A DNA stretch of 64,000 bases from Streptomyces sp. XD-27 (GTDB lineage Bacteria > Actinomycetota > Actinomycetes > Streptomycetales > Streptomycetaceae). This document shows positions 17,061 to 26,294 of the stretch, one piece after another. The stretch spans positions 4,402,001-4,466,000 of the forward strand of contig NZ_CP130713.1 in the NCBI RefSeq assembly GCF_030553055.1. Reading direction: 5' to 3'. Numbering within the stretch: position 1 is the first letter of the stretch; every line of letters starts with the position of its first letter. The notes under the pieces were generated by a model. That model was given only the letters and a program-made list of their open reading frames with translations. It ran no database searches and was not told the DNA's origin. The translations under genes were made by a program, and so were the position numbers.

Positions 17061-17782
17061 TTCGCGAAGCGACTGGCCGTGGTCGGCGTGGAGATGGTGC
17101 CGACCGGCCCGTCGGTGCGCGCATTGGTGACCGGGAAGACGCCGCCGTCGCCGGGGTGGCGTGCCCCGGCGTGCGGCCGAGTTGGTCGCCGCCTTCCATG
17201 ACGAGGTCAGCGTGGCGGCCGAGGGGTGTGACGTGCTCCTCGTGCCGGCCGTGGCCGGCGTGAATTCGGTGGCCGAGAAGCTGGGCATCCGTTACGTGTA
17301 CGCGAGTTACCAGCCGGTCAGCCTGCCGTCGCCGCATCACCCGCCGATGCCGCGGCCGGGGCGGCCGCTCCCGTCGGATGTGACCGACAACCGAGTGCTG
17401 TGGGACCGGGACGGCACCGTTCCGCCGGGCGGCCGCCGTCGTGCACCACGGCGGCGCGGGCACGACGACGACGGCCACCTGGGCGGGCGCGCCTCAGGTG
17501 GTGGTACCCCAGGGAGGCGACCAGCCGTATTTCGCCGGCCGGGTGGCCGACCTGGGGATCGGCGCGGCGCACGACGGTCCGACTCCGACCTTCGAGTCCC
17601 TGTCAGCCGCGCTCAAGACGGCCCTGACCCCCGAGACCCGCGCGCGAGCGACCGCCGTGTCCGGCACCTTCCGCACCGACGGTGCGACGGAGGCCGCGAA
17701 GCTGCTGCTCGAGGCCGCCGGCCAGGAAAGGCCATCCAAGTCCGGTGAACCACGCGACCACGGGACCACGCACTCCGCGTGA
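17061..17782 (+). pseudogene. Decayed macrolide-type glycosyltransferase (GT1)
   Basis: Three collinear pieces of a GT1 glycosyltransferase are in three frames. Piece 1 (from 17061): FAKRLAVVGVEMVPTGPSVR. Piece 2 (from 17161): RRAAELVAAFHDEV through LGIRYVYASYQPVSLPSPHH and [13 protein letters not shown]. Piece 3 (from about 17420): [20 protein letters not shown] and [20 protein letters not shown], the nucleotide-sugar binding end. The N-terminal domain start is missing, a +1 shift lies near 17160, and some 150-200 residues are deleted at about 17415. It cannot make a functional enzyme. Confidence 0.8.
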
Positions 17783-17804
17783 ACCACGCGGCCACACACG
17801 TCGA

Positions 17805-17853
17805 AGGGCCCCACCGCGAACGGTGGGGCCCCTCGACATCGTGCCCGGTGAGG
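17805..17853. repeat. Left copy of the tRNA-Ser-flanking repeat (terminator plus 21 bp)
   Basis: A terminator hairpin GGGCCCCACCG-CGAA-CGGTGGGGCCC (17806-17831) followed by 21 bp (17833-17853) identical to 21960-21980 next to tRNA-Ser. The right copy has the same hairpin with a different loop. The two copies bracket the MocR/aminotransferase/MFS cassette. Confidence 0.75.
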
Positions 17854-17939
17854 GCAGTGACAGCCGACCGGTTCGGCCGTTCACGCCAGCGCAGTTCCAC
17901 TGCGACTCGGCCCACACCGGCCGATGGTGGTCTCGCGCT

Positions 17940-19355
17940 TCACCCCTGCTGCGGGCCAAGGTCCGCAAGCGCGGCTCCCAGCCGACGTGCACCCTCGGTC
18001 AGCTCGGCGTGGTCGGCGGTGGCGGCGAACCCGATACGCAGGTGAGCCGCCGGCGGCTCGGTGGCGAAGTAGCGGCTGCCGGCGCTCACGGCGACGCCGC
18101 GTTGCCGGGCGGCGCTCGTGAGTACGGTGTCGTCCACGCCGGGCGGCAGGCGAAGCCACAGGTGCAGTCCGCCGGTAGGCAGCGTGGCCAAGGTCGCGCC
18201 GGGGATCTCCTGGGTGACCGCGGCGGCCAGCACCGCGCACCGCTCCCGGAGCGCCGTGCCGAGAGACCGGACGTGCCGGTCCCAGGCCGGGGAACTGAGC
18301 ACTTCCAGGGCGGCCTCCTGGAGCGGGCGGGTGACGAAGAAGTCGTCGACCAGGCGCACCGCCCGCATGCGTTCCATCACCGGTCCGCGGGCCACCAGCG
18401 CCCCGATCCGCAGGCTCGGTGCCGCGGGCTTGGTGAGTGAGGTCACGTGGATGACCGTGCCGTCGCGGTCGTCCGCCACCAGCGGCCGCGGCACCGCGCC
18501 GCCGTGTCCCAGGTGCCGCGCGAAATCGTCCTCGATCACGAACGCGCCCGAAGCGCGCGCCACATCGAGGATCTGCCCGCGCCGTTCGGGCGCCAGCACG
18601 GTGCTGGTCGGATTCTGGAAAGTCGGCTGGCAGTACAGCAGCCGTGCGCCGGTCATCGCGAACGCGTCGGCCAGCAGGTCGGGCCGCACGCCGTCGGCGT
18701 CGAGCGGTACCGGCACCGGTCGCAGCCCCGCGGCGCGGGCCGCGGCCAGGGCCCGGGGGTAGCTGGGGGACTCCACCAGGACCGGGCTGCCGGGCCCGGC
18801 GATGGCCCGGAACGCGATCGACAGGGCGCTCTGCCCGCCGGCGGTGACCAGTACGTCCTCCGGGGCCACGCTGCCGCCGACGATCTGGGCGAACACGGTG
18901 CGCAGCGCCATCAGGCCGCCGGCCGGGGCGCGGTCCCAGGCGTCCGGACGGCGTGCCGCCCGCGCCAGTGCCGCGCTCAGGGCCCGGGTGGGCTGGAGCG
19001 AGCGGTGCATATAGCCGCCGTCCATGGTGATCGTCCCGGCCGGTGGCGGTCCGAGTGGGTCGGCGATCAAGTGGGTGTCGACAGCGCGGTCGGTGAGGGC
19101 GACCGTCTGCCAGTCGGTGTCGGTGGCTCCGCCACGGAGCCGGGCGCGTTGCGCCACGTACGTCCCACTGCCCGGACGGGTCACCACCGCGCCCTCGGCG
19201 GCCAGCGCGGCGATGGCCCGCGCCACGGTCGCAGGGCCCACCCGGTACTCCTTGATCAGCTCTCGGCTGCTCGGCAGCCGGTCGCCGGGCGACAGCCGGG
19301 AGAGCAGCGTACGGAGACTGTCGGCCAACTCACCAGAAGTGCTACCGTCGTTCAT
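17940..19355 (-). CDS. MocR-type regulator or GntR-aminotransferase fusion
   Basis: A 471-residue fusion of a GntR winged helix (SRLSPGDRLPSSRELIKEY, then GPATVARAIAALAAEGAVVT and RPGSGTYVA) to a fold-I aminotransferase domain with the PLP lysine in HVTSLTKPAAPSLRIGALVA. It probably senses PLP or an amine and regulates the divergent aminotransferase/MFS operon. ATG 19355 overlaps the ATG of that operon on the other strand. A -10-like TATTGT lies 8 nt before the start with no ribosome binding site, so the mRNA may be leaderless. Confidence 0.85.
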   Translation of the reverse strand: MNDGSTSGELADSLRTLLSRLSPGDRLPSSRELIKEYRVGPATVARAIAALAAEGAVVTRPGSGTYVAQRARLRGGATDTDWQTVALTDRAVDTHLIADPLGPPPAGTITMDGGYMHRSLQPTRALSAALARAARRPDAWDRAPAGGLMALRTVFAQIVGGSVAPEDVLVTAGGQSALSIAFRAIAGPGSPVLVESPSYPRALAAARAAGLRPVPVPLDADGVRPDLLADAFAMTGARLLYCQPTFQNPTSTVLAPERRGQILDVARASGAFVIEDDFARHLGHGGAVPRPLVADDRDGTVIHVTSLTKPAAPSLRIGALVARGPVMERMRAVRLVDDFFVTRPLQEAALEVLSSPAWDRHVRSLGTALRERCAVLAAAVTQEIPGATLATLPTGGLHLWLRLPPGVDDTVLTSAARQRGVAVSAGSRYFATEPPAAHLRIGFAATADHAELTEGARRLGAALADLGPQQG

Positions 19356-20592
19356 GTCAGATAACAATAGCGCTACTGGATCTGGTCGGGAAGCACTTCA
19401 GCTGGACATCGCCGCTCTGCGGGCCGACACCCCGGGCTGCCGGAACGTCATCCACTTCAACAACGCGGGCTGCGGACTGCTGGCCGCGCCTGTGGTGGAC
19501 GTGATGGTCGGCCATCTGAACCTTGAGGCGCGGATGGGGGGTTACGAGGCGTCGGCCGCCCGAGCCGCCGAAGTCCGCGAGTTCTACACGGAGATCGCCG
19601 CCCTCATCAACACCACGCCTGACAACATCGCCTTCGCGGGCAGCGCCACCCACGCCTATGCCAACGCCCTGTCCTCGATCCCGTTCGAGGCCGACGACGT
19701 CATCCTCACCACCCGCGACGACTTCATCTCCAACCAGATCGCCTTCCTGTCCCTGCGCAAGCGATTCGGCGTACGGATCGTCCACGCACCCAACACGCCC
19801 GACGGCGGGGTCGATGTGGAGGCGATGGCCGCGCTGATGCGGACCCACCGCCCCCGCCTGGTGTCCGCCACCCATGTCCCCACCAACTCGGGACTGGTCT
19901 CGCCGGTCGCCGAAATCGGCCGCCACTGCCGCGAGCTGGACCTGCTCTACCTGGTCGACGCCTGCCAGTCGGTGGGCCAGTTCGTCATCGACGTGGAAGA
20001 GATCGGCTGCGACCTCCTCACCGCCACCTGCCGAAAATTCCTCCGCGGCCCGCGCGGCTCCGGATTCCTGTACGTCTCCGATCGCGTCCTGCGCGCGGGC
20101 TACGAACCGCTGTTCATCGACATGCACGGCGCCCGCTGGACCGAGCCGGGCAACTACGAGCCCGCCGGGACGGCGGCCCGGTTCGAGGAGTGGGAGTTCC
20201 CGTACGCCACGGTGCTCGGCAGCGCCGCCGCGACGCGCTACGCCCGCAAGGTCGGCATCGAGGCCATCGAGCAGCGCACACCGGCGCTCGCGGCGCGGCT
20301 GCGCGACCGGCTCGAACCCATTCCGGGGGTCCGCGTGCTCGACCGCGGCCCGCGGCTCGCCGCGCTCGTCACCTTCGGCGTGGAGGGCTGGCAGCCGCAG
20401 CCGTTCAAGGAGGCCATGGACGCCCGCAGCATCAACTCGGCGCTCAGCTTCCGCGAGTTCGCTCAGTTCGACTTCGGAGACAAGGACGTCGACTGGTGTC
20501 TGCGCCTGTCGCCGCACTACTACAACACCGAGGAGGAGGTGGACCACGTCGCCGACGCGGTCGCCGACCTCGTCCGCCAGGGACAGCGATGA
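19354..20592 (+). CDS. Class V aminotransferase-fold PLP enzyme
   Basis: A 412-residue PLP enzyme of the NifS/isopenicillin-N-epimerase group. Visible are VIHFNNAGCGLLAAPVVDVM near the N terminus, SATHVPTNSGLVSPVAEIG, LLYLVDACQSVGQFVIDVE (the cofactor Asp) and TATCRKFLRGPRGSGFLYV with the Schiff-base lysine. Such enzymes desulfurate cysteine, epimerise, or act as C-S lyases; the reaction here is unknown. ATG 19354 overlaps the divergent MocR start; there is no ribosome binding site. The stop overlaps the MFS start (ATGA), so the two are translationally coupled, suggesting that the product is exported or that the pair handles one compound. Confidence 0.8.
   Translation: MSDNNSATGSGREALQLDIAALRADTPGCRNVIHFNNAGCGLLAAPVVDVMVGHLNLEARMGGYEASAARAAEVREFYTEIAALINTTPDNIAFAGSATHAYANALSSIPFEADDVILTTRDDFISNQIAFLSLRKRFGVRIVHAPNTPDGGVDVEAMAALMRTHRPRLVSATHVPTNSGLVSPVAEIGRHCRELDLLYLVDACQSVGQFVIDVEEIGCDLLTATCRKFLRGPRGSGFLYVSDRVLRAGYEPLFIDMHGARWTEPGNYEPAGTAARFEEWEFPYATVLGSAAATRYARKVGIEAIEQRTPALAARLRDRLEPIPGVRVLDRGPRLAALVTFGVEGWQPQPFKEAMDARSINSALSFREFAQFDFGDKDVDWCLRLSPHYYNTEEEVDHVADAVADLVRQGQR
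19364..19375 (-). promoter_or_regulatory. Putative -10 box and palindrome before the MocR gene
   Basis: TATTGT on the minus strand (19364-19369) lies 8 nt before the MocR start codon and overlaps the palindrome TAGCGCTA (19368-19375). The site is inside the first codons of the divergent gene if that gene starts at 19354. Confidence 0.4.
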
Positions 20593-21914
20593 CAGCAACG
20601 CAGACGCGCGCCACGGAGCCGTACCCGGAAAGCCCGGACAGCCTCTGGCGCAATGGCGACTTCCTCAGATTCTGGCTCGGCGAGACGCTGTCGCTCCTCG
20701 GCACCCAGGTCACCAACCTCGCCCTGCCGCTGACCGCGATCATCGCCTTCAACGCCACCGATGAGCAGGTCGGTGTCCTGCGGTTCCTGCAACTCGTCCC
20801 CTATCTCGGGCTCGCCCTGATCTTCGGGGTGTGGGTGGACCGGGCCCGGCGGCGGCGGATCATGCTCGGCGCCAACCTCGTGCGGATGATCCTGCTGGCC
20901 CTCGTGCCCGTCCTGTACTGGACGGACGCGCTCAGCCTGGTCTCGCTGCTGGTGATCGCCTGCGCCGTCGGTGTCGCCTCGGTGCTGTTCGACGTGAGCT
21001 GGATGTCCTACGTGCCCACCCTGGTGCGCGATCCCAGGCACTATGTCGAAGCCGGCGCCAAGATGGGGATGAGCTCATCGGCCGCCGACGTGGCGGGACC
21101 CGGGCTCGCCGGTGTCCTGGTCGGCGCCCTGACCGCGCCCGTGGCGCTGATCGTCGACGCGTTCTCCTATCTGGTGTCCCTGGTCTCGCTCCTGCTCATC
21201 CGCACCCCCGAGCCCCGTCCCGACCCCCCGGCCGCACGACGGCACGTGCCGACCGAACTCCGGGACGGCCTGCGCTGGGTGCTGAAGAACCCGGTCCTGC
21301 GATCGCTGGCGCTCATCGGGTTCTGCTGCAACTTTTCCATGGTCACCGTGTGGACCATGTTCCTGCTGTACGGGACACATGACCTGCACCTCGGCTCGAC
21401 GGCCCTCGGCGGCATCTTCGCGACCGCCTCCGTGGGCGGACTGATCGGCGCGGCGATCTCCCGGAAGGTCATCCGCCGCTTCCGGCTCGGGCTCGTCTAC
21501 CTCATCGCCCAGTCGGCCCTTCTCATCGGCCCGATGCTGATCGTCCTGGCCACCGGCCCCCGGCCGGTGATGGTGGGGATGTTCGTCCTCTCCTTCTTCA
21601 CCACCTACCTCGGACTCGGCGTCGCAGGCGTCATCATCGTCAGCCTGCGCCAGGCCAGCACCCCGCAGTCGATGATGGGCCGGATGACGGCGGTCTTCCG
21701 CACCCTGCTGTTCGGCGGCGGCGCACTCGGCGGCCTGTCCGCGGGTCTGCTGTCCGGCCGGATCGGCGCCCAGGACGCGTTGACCGTGGCGGCGATCGGA
21801 TCCGCCGCCGTGCTGATCGCGCTCGTCCTGTCCCCCGTGAGCCGACTCCGCGGCCTGCCATCGCCACCGGAAGAACCCGTCACGGCGGCAGCGGACGGGC
21901 AGGCCGCAGGCTGA
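20589..21914 (+). CDS. MFS transporter (probable exporter)
   Basis: A 441-residue membrane protein with twelve hydrophobic segments and an MFS_3/macrolide-efflux-like pattern: FLRFWLGETLSLLGTQVTN in the first segment, VWVDRARRRRIMLGANLVRM as the loop 2-3 motif A, and RQASTPQSMMGRMTAVFRTL in the second half. This subgroup mostly exports drugs or metabolites with the proton gradient. ATG 20589 overlaps the upstream stop by 4 nt. It ends 13 nt before a strong terminator shared with tRNA-Ser. Confidence 0.85.
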   Translation: MTATQTRATEPYPESPDSLWRNGDFLRFWLGETLSLLGTQVTNLALPLTAIIAFNATDEQVGVLRFLQLVPYLGLALIFGVWVDRARRRRIMLGANLVRMILLALVPVLYWTDALSLVSLLVIACAVGVASVLFDVSWMSYVPTLVRDPRHYVEAGAKMGMSSSAADVAGPGLAGVLVGALTAPVALIVDAFSYLVSLVSLLLIRTPEPRPDPPAARRHVPTELRDGLRWVLKNPVLRSLALIGFCCNFSMVTVWTMFLLYGTHDLHLGSTALGGIFATASVGGLIGAAISRKVIRRFRLGLVYLIAQSALLIGPMLIVLATGPRPVMVGMFVLSFFTTYLGLGVAGVIIVSLRQASTPQSMMGRMTAVFRTLLFGGGALGGLSAGLLSGRIGAQDALTVAAIGSAAVLIALVLSPVSRLRGLPSPPEEPVTAAADGQAAG

Positions 21915-21927
21915 GACGGAGGAACGC

Positions 21928-21980
21928 GAAAGGGCCCCACCGCAAGCGGTGGGGCCCTTTCGACATCGTGCCCGGTGAGG
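21928..21980. terminator. Bidirectional terminator and right copy of the flanking repeat
   Basis: A perfect 16-bp stem GAAAGGGCCCCACCGC with an AA loop (21928-21961), then the 21 bp (21960-21980) repeated at 17833-17853. It ends the MFS operon and, on the other strand, follows tRNA-Ser directly. Confidence 0.8.
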
Positions 21981-21983
21981 CAC

Positions 21984-22071
21984 TGGCGGAGGATACGAGA
22001 TTCGAACTCGTGAGGGGTTGCCCCCAACACGCTTTCCAAGCGTGCGCCCTAGGCCACTAGGCGAATCCTCC
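21984..22071 (-). tRNA. tRNA-Ser (anticodon GGA), CCA encoded
   Basis: The 88-nt minus-strand sequence folds as a class II tRNA. The acceptor stem is GGAGGAT/ATCCTCC, the anticodon stem CACGC/GCGTG has loop TTGGAAA (anticodon GGA), the variable arm is long, and the T-loop is GTTCGAATC. The 3' CCA is encoded (TGG at 21984-21986). Confidence 0.95.
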
Positions 22072-22164
22072 GCCGCAAACAATACAAGACGCGAAGCAGT
22101 GCTCGCGAACCCGCTTCCCGGGGGTGGGTGGGGGTGCTCCAGCACTCCGTTCGATCCGCTAGGG

Positions 22165-22262
22165 TGGGGGGCAGCCCCTCACGTGGCGCTATCTCACCGA
22201 ACTCCCCCAGGGCCGGAAGGCAGCAAGGGTAAGTGGGCTCTGGCGGGTGCGTGGGGGCCCTT
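22165..22262 (+). ncRNA. ffs: Signal recognition particle RNA (4.5S, small bacterial type)
   Basis: Directly upstream of dnaX, the usual place in Gram-positive bacteria. The universal helix 8 is present: AGGGCCGGAAGGCAGCAAGG with the GGAA tetraloop and symmetric internal loop. Outer arms GCCCCTCACG and CGTGGGGGC pair. A -10-like TAGGGT at 22160 fits a start near 22170. The ends are estimated from pairing. Confidence 0.88.
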
Positions 22263-22318
22263 GCGTTGGTGGGGGCTGGTGGGGGCCGTGCGGTTTCTGT
22301 GACAGGAGTCACGTGTCA

Positions 22319-25107
22319 GTGGGTCCCGATATCGTCGTAGGCGTGTCGTCTCTCGCGCTCTACCGCCGCTACCGCCCCGAGACCTTCGCCGAGGTCATCG
22401 GGCAGGAGCATGTCACCACCCCGCTGCAGCAGGCGCTGCGGAACAACCGCGTCAACCACGCCTATCTCTTCAGTGGGCCGCGCGGCTGCGGCAAGACGAC
22501 CAGCGCGCGGATCCTCGCCCGCTGCCTGAACTGCGAGCAGGGGCCCACGCCGACGCCGTGCGGCGAGTGCCAGTCCTGTCGCGACCTCGCGCGGAACGGG
22601 CCGGGCTCGATCGATGTGATCGAGATCGACGCGGCCTCGCACGGCGGTGTGGACGACGCCCGAGAGCTGCGCGAGAAGGCGTTCTTCGGGCCCGCCTCCA
22701 GCCGGTACAAGATCTACATCATCGACGAGGCGCACATGGTCACCTCGGCGGGCTTCAACGCCCTGCTGAAGGTGGTCGAGGAGCCGCCGGAGCACCTCAA
22801 GTTCATCTTCGCGACCACCGAGCCGGAGAAGGTCATCGGCACCATTCGGTCGCGTACGCATCACTATCCGTTCCGGCTCGTGCCGCCCGGGACGCTGCGC
22901 GACTACCTGGGCGAGGTCTGCGGGCAGGAGGCCATCCCGATCGAGGACGGCGTGCTGCCCCTGGTAGTGCGGGCCGGGGCCGGGTCCGTGCGTGACTCGA
23001 TGTCCGTCATGGACCAGCTGCTCGCGGGCGCCGCGGCGGACGGCGTGACGTATGCCATGGCCACCTCGCTGCTCGGTTATACGGACGGGTCGCTGCTCGA
23101 CGCCGTCGTGGACGCCTTCGCGGCGGGTGACGGCGCGGCCGCCTTCGAGGTCGTGGACCGGGTCATCGAGGGGGGGAACGACCCGCGGCGGTTCGTCGCG
23201 GATCTGCTGGAACGGCTCCGTGACCTGGTGATCCTGGCGGCCGTGCCGGACGCGGCGGAGAAGGGGCTGATCGACGCCCCGGCGGATGTGATCGAGCGCA
23301 TGCAGGCCCAGGCCGGGGTCTTCGGGGGCGCCGAGCTGAGCCGCGCGGCCGACCTCGTCAACCAGGGGCTGACCGAGATGCGCGGTGCCACCTCGCCGCG
23401 CCTGCAACTGGAACTGATCTGCGCGCGGGTGCTGCTGCCCGCGGCGTTCGACGACGAACGATCGGTGCAGGCCCGGCTGGAGCGCCTCGAGCGGGGTGCG
23501 TCGATGGCCGGGGTCGCCGGGGCGGCCGGGATGGCCGGTGGTCCCGCAGGCGGACCGGGCGTCGGCGCGGGTGCGGGCGCGCCCGCCATCGGGTACGTCC
23601 CGGGGCTCGACGCGCACGTTCCGGTCACCGGCCCCTCCGGACCGGCCGCCGCGCGCGCGGCGATGGCTGCCGCGCCGGGTGGTCCCGGTGCGGGTGCTGG
23701 TGGCCCTGGGGTGGCTGGTCCGGAGGGGCCTGGTCCTGGTGGGCCTGGCCATGGGGACGTCGCCGGTGCGGGTGGGGCGCCTGCCGCCGCGCCCGCGCCC
23801 GGCGCGTCCGACACGGCGCCCGGGTCCTGGCCCGCCGCCGCCTCGTCCCCCGTACGACAGCCGGCACAGCAGTCCGCGGAGCCCGCGCAGCCCGTACATC
23901 CCGGACAGTCCGCGCCCGGCGGTGACGCGGGGCAGCGGCCCGGCGCCTGGCCCGCCGCGGCCGCGCCCGGGCAGGGCGGAGGCGCGGGCGCGCCGTCCCC
24001 GGCGGTCCGGGCGGCGGTGCTTCCGGTGACGGGCAGGACACGGCGGCTGGTCGTCGCCCCGGCGGCTGGCCGTCCGCGGCCGCGCCGGGTTCCGGTGCTG
24101 CCACGGGTTCCGGTGCTGCCACGGGTTCCGGTGCCGCCGCGGGGGCCGGTTCCAGTGCTGCTGGGGCGCCCGGCCAAGGCGCCGGTCAGCACGGTCCGGG
24201 CGGAGGCTCCGGGTACGGGGCCGCAGCCCAGGCGGTGCCTGCTCAGCCCTCGCACGCCGCCGCACAGGGCGCGGCGCAGGTGCGGAACATGTGGCCGGAC
24301 ATCCTGGAGGCCGTCAAGAACCGGCGCCGCTTCACCTGGATCCTGCTGAGCCAGAACGCCTCGGTCGCCGGGTTCGACGGCACCACCCTCCAGCTCGGGT
24401 TCTCCAACGCGGGCGCGCGCGACAGCTTCGCCAACGGCGGCAGCGAAGAGGTGCTGCGGCAGGCGCTGAGCGAGCAGTTCAACATCCAGTGGCGGATCGA
24501 GTCCGTCGTCGATCCCTCGGGCGGCGCCGGTCAGCCGGGCGGCGGCTCCGGTGGCGCCGGCGCTGCGGGTGGCTTCGGGAGTGCCGGCGGTTACGGCGCC
24601 TCGGCCGGTACGGGTGGTTTCGGGGGCTCCGGCGGCTTCGGCGGGGCGGGGGCCGGTTCCGCTTCGGGCTCGGGTTCCGGGTACGGCGTGTCCGGTCACG
24701 GTACGGGCCACGGCGCGGACGCGGGCGGCGGCTTCGGCGGCCCCGGCCACGGCGCGTCCGGCTCCGGTGGCGCACCCGGTTCCGGTGGTCCGGGCGGCGG
24801 TGGTCCGGGCTCCGGTGGCGGCCTCGGCGGTCCCGCTGGGGCCGGTGGTCCCGGCGGCGCGTCCGCCCCCGCGCGTCAGCCCGCTCCCGCGTCCGCCGGC
24901 TCGGCGTCCCCGTCCTCCGCCCCGGCCGGGCCGCCGGCTCCGGGGGCCTCGCAGCCGTACCGGGAGCCGGACCCCGTCCCCGTCGCCCCGGAGGACGACA
25001 TTCCGGAGGAGGACGATCCGGACCTCGACGAGACCGCGCTGAGCGGCCACGACCTGATCGTGCGCGAGCTCGGCGCGACGGTGATCGAAGAGATCACCAA
25101 CGAATAG
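22319..25107 (+). CDS. dnaX: DNA polymerase III subunit gamma/tau, with one apparent frameshift
   Basis: Clamp-loader ATPase. The N-terminal AAA+ domain is canonical: SLALYRRYRPETFAEVIGQ, P-loop GPRGCGKTTSARIL, zinc site CLNCEQGPTPTPCGECQSC, IIDEAHMVTSAGFNALLKVV, sensor-1 ATTEPEKV and sensor-2-like GAGSVRDSMSVMDQ. A long Gly/Ala/Pro-rich region follows, then a conserved tau-like domain (AQVRNMWPDILEAVKNRRRF) and an acidic end. The frame breaks once at CCCC 23997-24000; one added C keeps the low-complexity reading (SPGGPGGGASGD) in phase with that domain. GTG 22319 has AGGAG 10 nt upstream; GTG 22313 and GTG 22343 are alternatives. It heads a group with ybaB and recR. dnaX is essential, so a consensus error is likely. 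Confidence 0.9.
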
Positions 25108-25309
25108 GCCCGACCCCCTTTCCGGTCCGCCCCCTGCCGAGCCCGTGCGGCGCCCGTACCGGGCACGCCCCCGCCCGCGTACCGGGTGCCGCCGCGGCCT
25201 CCCGCACCCGTGCCGCGTAGTCCTTCCCCCGGGGTAGCGCGCGGTGCCCGGGGAGCACGTAGGCTCGGGCTATCAAGAACCGAATCCCGTCGACAGCCAG
25301 GAGCGCTCC

Positions 25310-25645
25310 GTGATCCCCGGTGGTGGTCAGCCCAACATGCAGCAGCTGCTTCAGCAGGCACAGAAGATGCAGCAGGACCTTGCCGCGGCCCAGGAGGAGC
25401 TGGCCCGGACGCCGGTCGAAGGCTCGTCCGGCGGCGGTCTGGTGAAGGCGACGGTGACCGGAGCCGGTGAGCTGCAGGGTCTGGTCATCGACCCCAAGGC
25501 CGTGGACCCTGAGGACACGGAGACCCTCGCCGACCTGATCCTCGCGGCGGTCCGGGACGCCAACCAGTCCGCGCAGGCGCTGCAGCAGCAGAAGCTCGGC
25601 CCGCTCGCGCAGGGACTGGGCGGCATGCCGGGCCTGCCGTTCTGA
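25310..25645 (+). CDS. YbaB/EbfC nucleoid-associated protein
   Basis: A 111-residue DNA-binding protein that forms tweezer-like dimers; the family sits between dnaX and recR in most bacteria. Visible are [20 protein letters not shown] (helix 1, Gln-rich), [20 protein letters not shown] (central strands) and [19 protein letters not shown] 25310 has CAGGAG 6 nt upstream; an internal ATG (25337) is less well supported. The C terminus ends in a Gly/Leu tail. Confidence 0.9.
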   Translation: MIPGGGQPNMQQLLQQAQKMQQDLAAAQEELARTPVEGSSGGGLVKATVTGAGELQGLVIDPKAVDPEDTETLADLILAAVRDANQSAQALQQQKLGPLAQGLGGMPGLPF

Positions 25646-25694
25646 TCGCGCACCCACAGACGCACGAGAGAACCGAAGAAGGAGAGAGCGTTCC

Positions 25695-26294
25695 GTGTAC
25701 GAAGGCGTGGTCCAGGACCTCATCGACGAACTGGGCAGGCTGCCCGGCGTCGGTCCCAAGAGCGCGCAGCGGATCGCCTTCCACATCCTGCAGGCCGAGC
25801 CCGCCGACGTCCGCCGCCTCGCGCACGCGCTGACCGAGGTCAAGGCGAAGGTGCGGTTCTGCTCGGTGTGCGGGAACGTCGCCGAGTCCGAGCAGTGCCG
25901 GGTCTGTCTGGACCCGCGCCGCGACCCGGCCGTCATCTGCGTGGTCGAGGAGCCGAAGGACGTCGTCGCGATCGAGCGGACGCGCGAGTTCCGCGGCCGC
26001 TACCACGTCCTCGGCGGGGCGATCAGCCCGATCGAGGGTGTCGGCCCGGACGACCTGCGGATCCGCGAGCTGCTCGGCCGGCTCGCCGACGGCACGGTCA
26101 CCGAGCTGATCCTGGCCACGGACCCCAATCTGGAAGGGGAGGCCACCGCCACCTACCTGGCGCGCATGGTCAAACCCATGGGTCTTAAGGTCACGCGCCT
26201 GGCCAGCGGCCTGCCGGTCGGGGGCGACCTGGAGTACGCCGACGAGGTCACCTTGGGGCGGGCCTTCGAAGGGAGAAGACTTCTCGATGTCTGA
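25695..26294 (+). CDS. recR: Recombination mediator RecR
   Basis: A 199-residue protein of the RecFOR pathway, which loads RecA at gaps. It has the helix-hairpin-helix [18 protein letters not shown] (residues about 14-31), the zinc finger [17 protein letters not shown], and the Toprim core with [15 protein letters not shown] and [16 protein letters not shown]. Length is normal. It starts at GTG 25695 and overlaps the DUF5063 gene by 8 nt. Confidence 0.95.
   Translation: MYEGVVQDLIDELGRLPGVGPKSAQRIAFHILQAEPADVRRLAHALTEVKAKVRFCSVCGNVAESEQCRVCLDPRRDPAVICVVEEPKDVVAIERTREFRGRYHVLGGAISPIEGVGPDDLRIRELLGRLADGTVTELILATDPNLEGEATATYLARMVKPMGLKVTRLASGLPVGGDLEYADEVTLGRAFEGRRLLDV

Noticed and set aside
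10706..17800. A transposon as the cause of the gene scars
   Set aside because: No transposase, terminal inverted repeats or target-site duplications could be recognised.
23500..25000. Gly/Ala/Pro-rich repeats in dnaX as a structural repeat domain
   Set aside because: Composition is low-complexity linker typical of Streptomyces DnaX; no regular unit was found.
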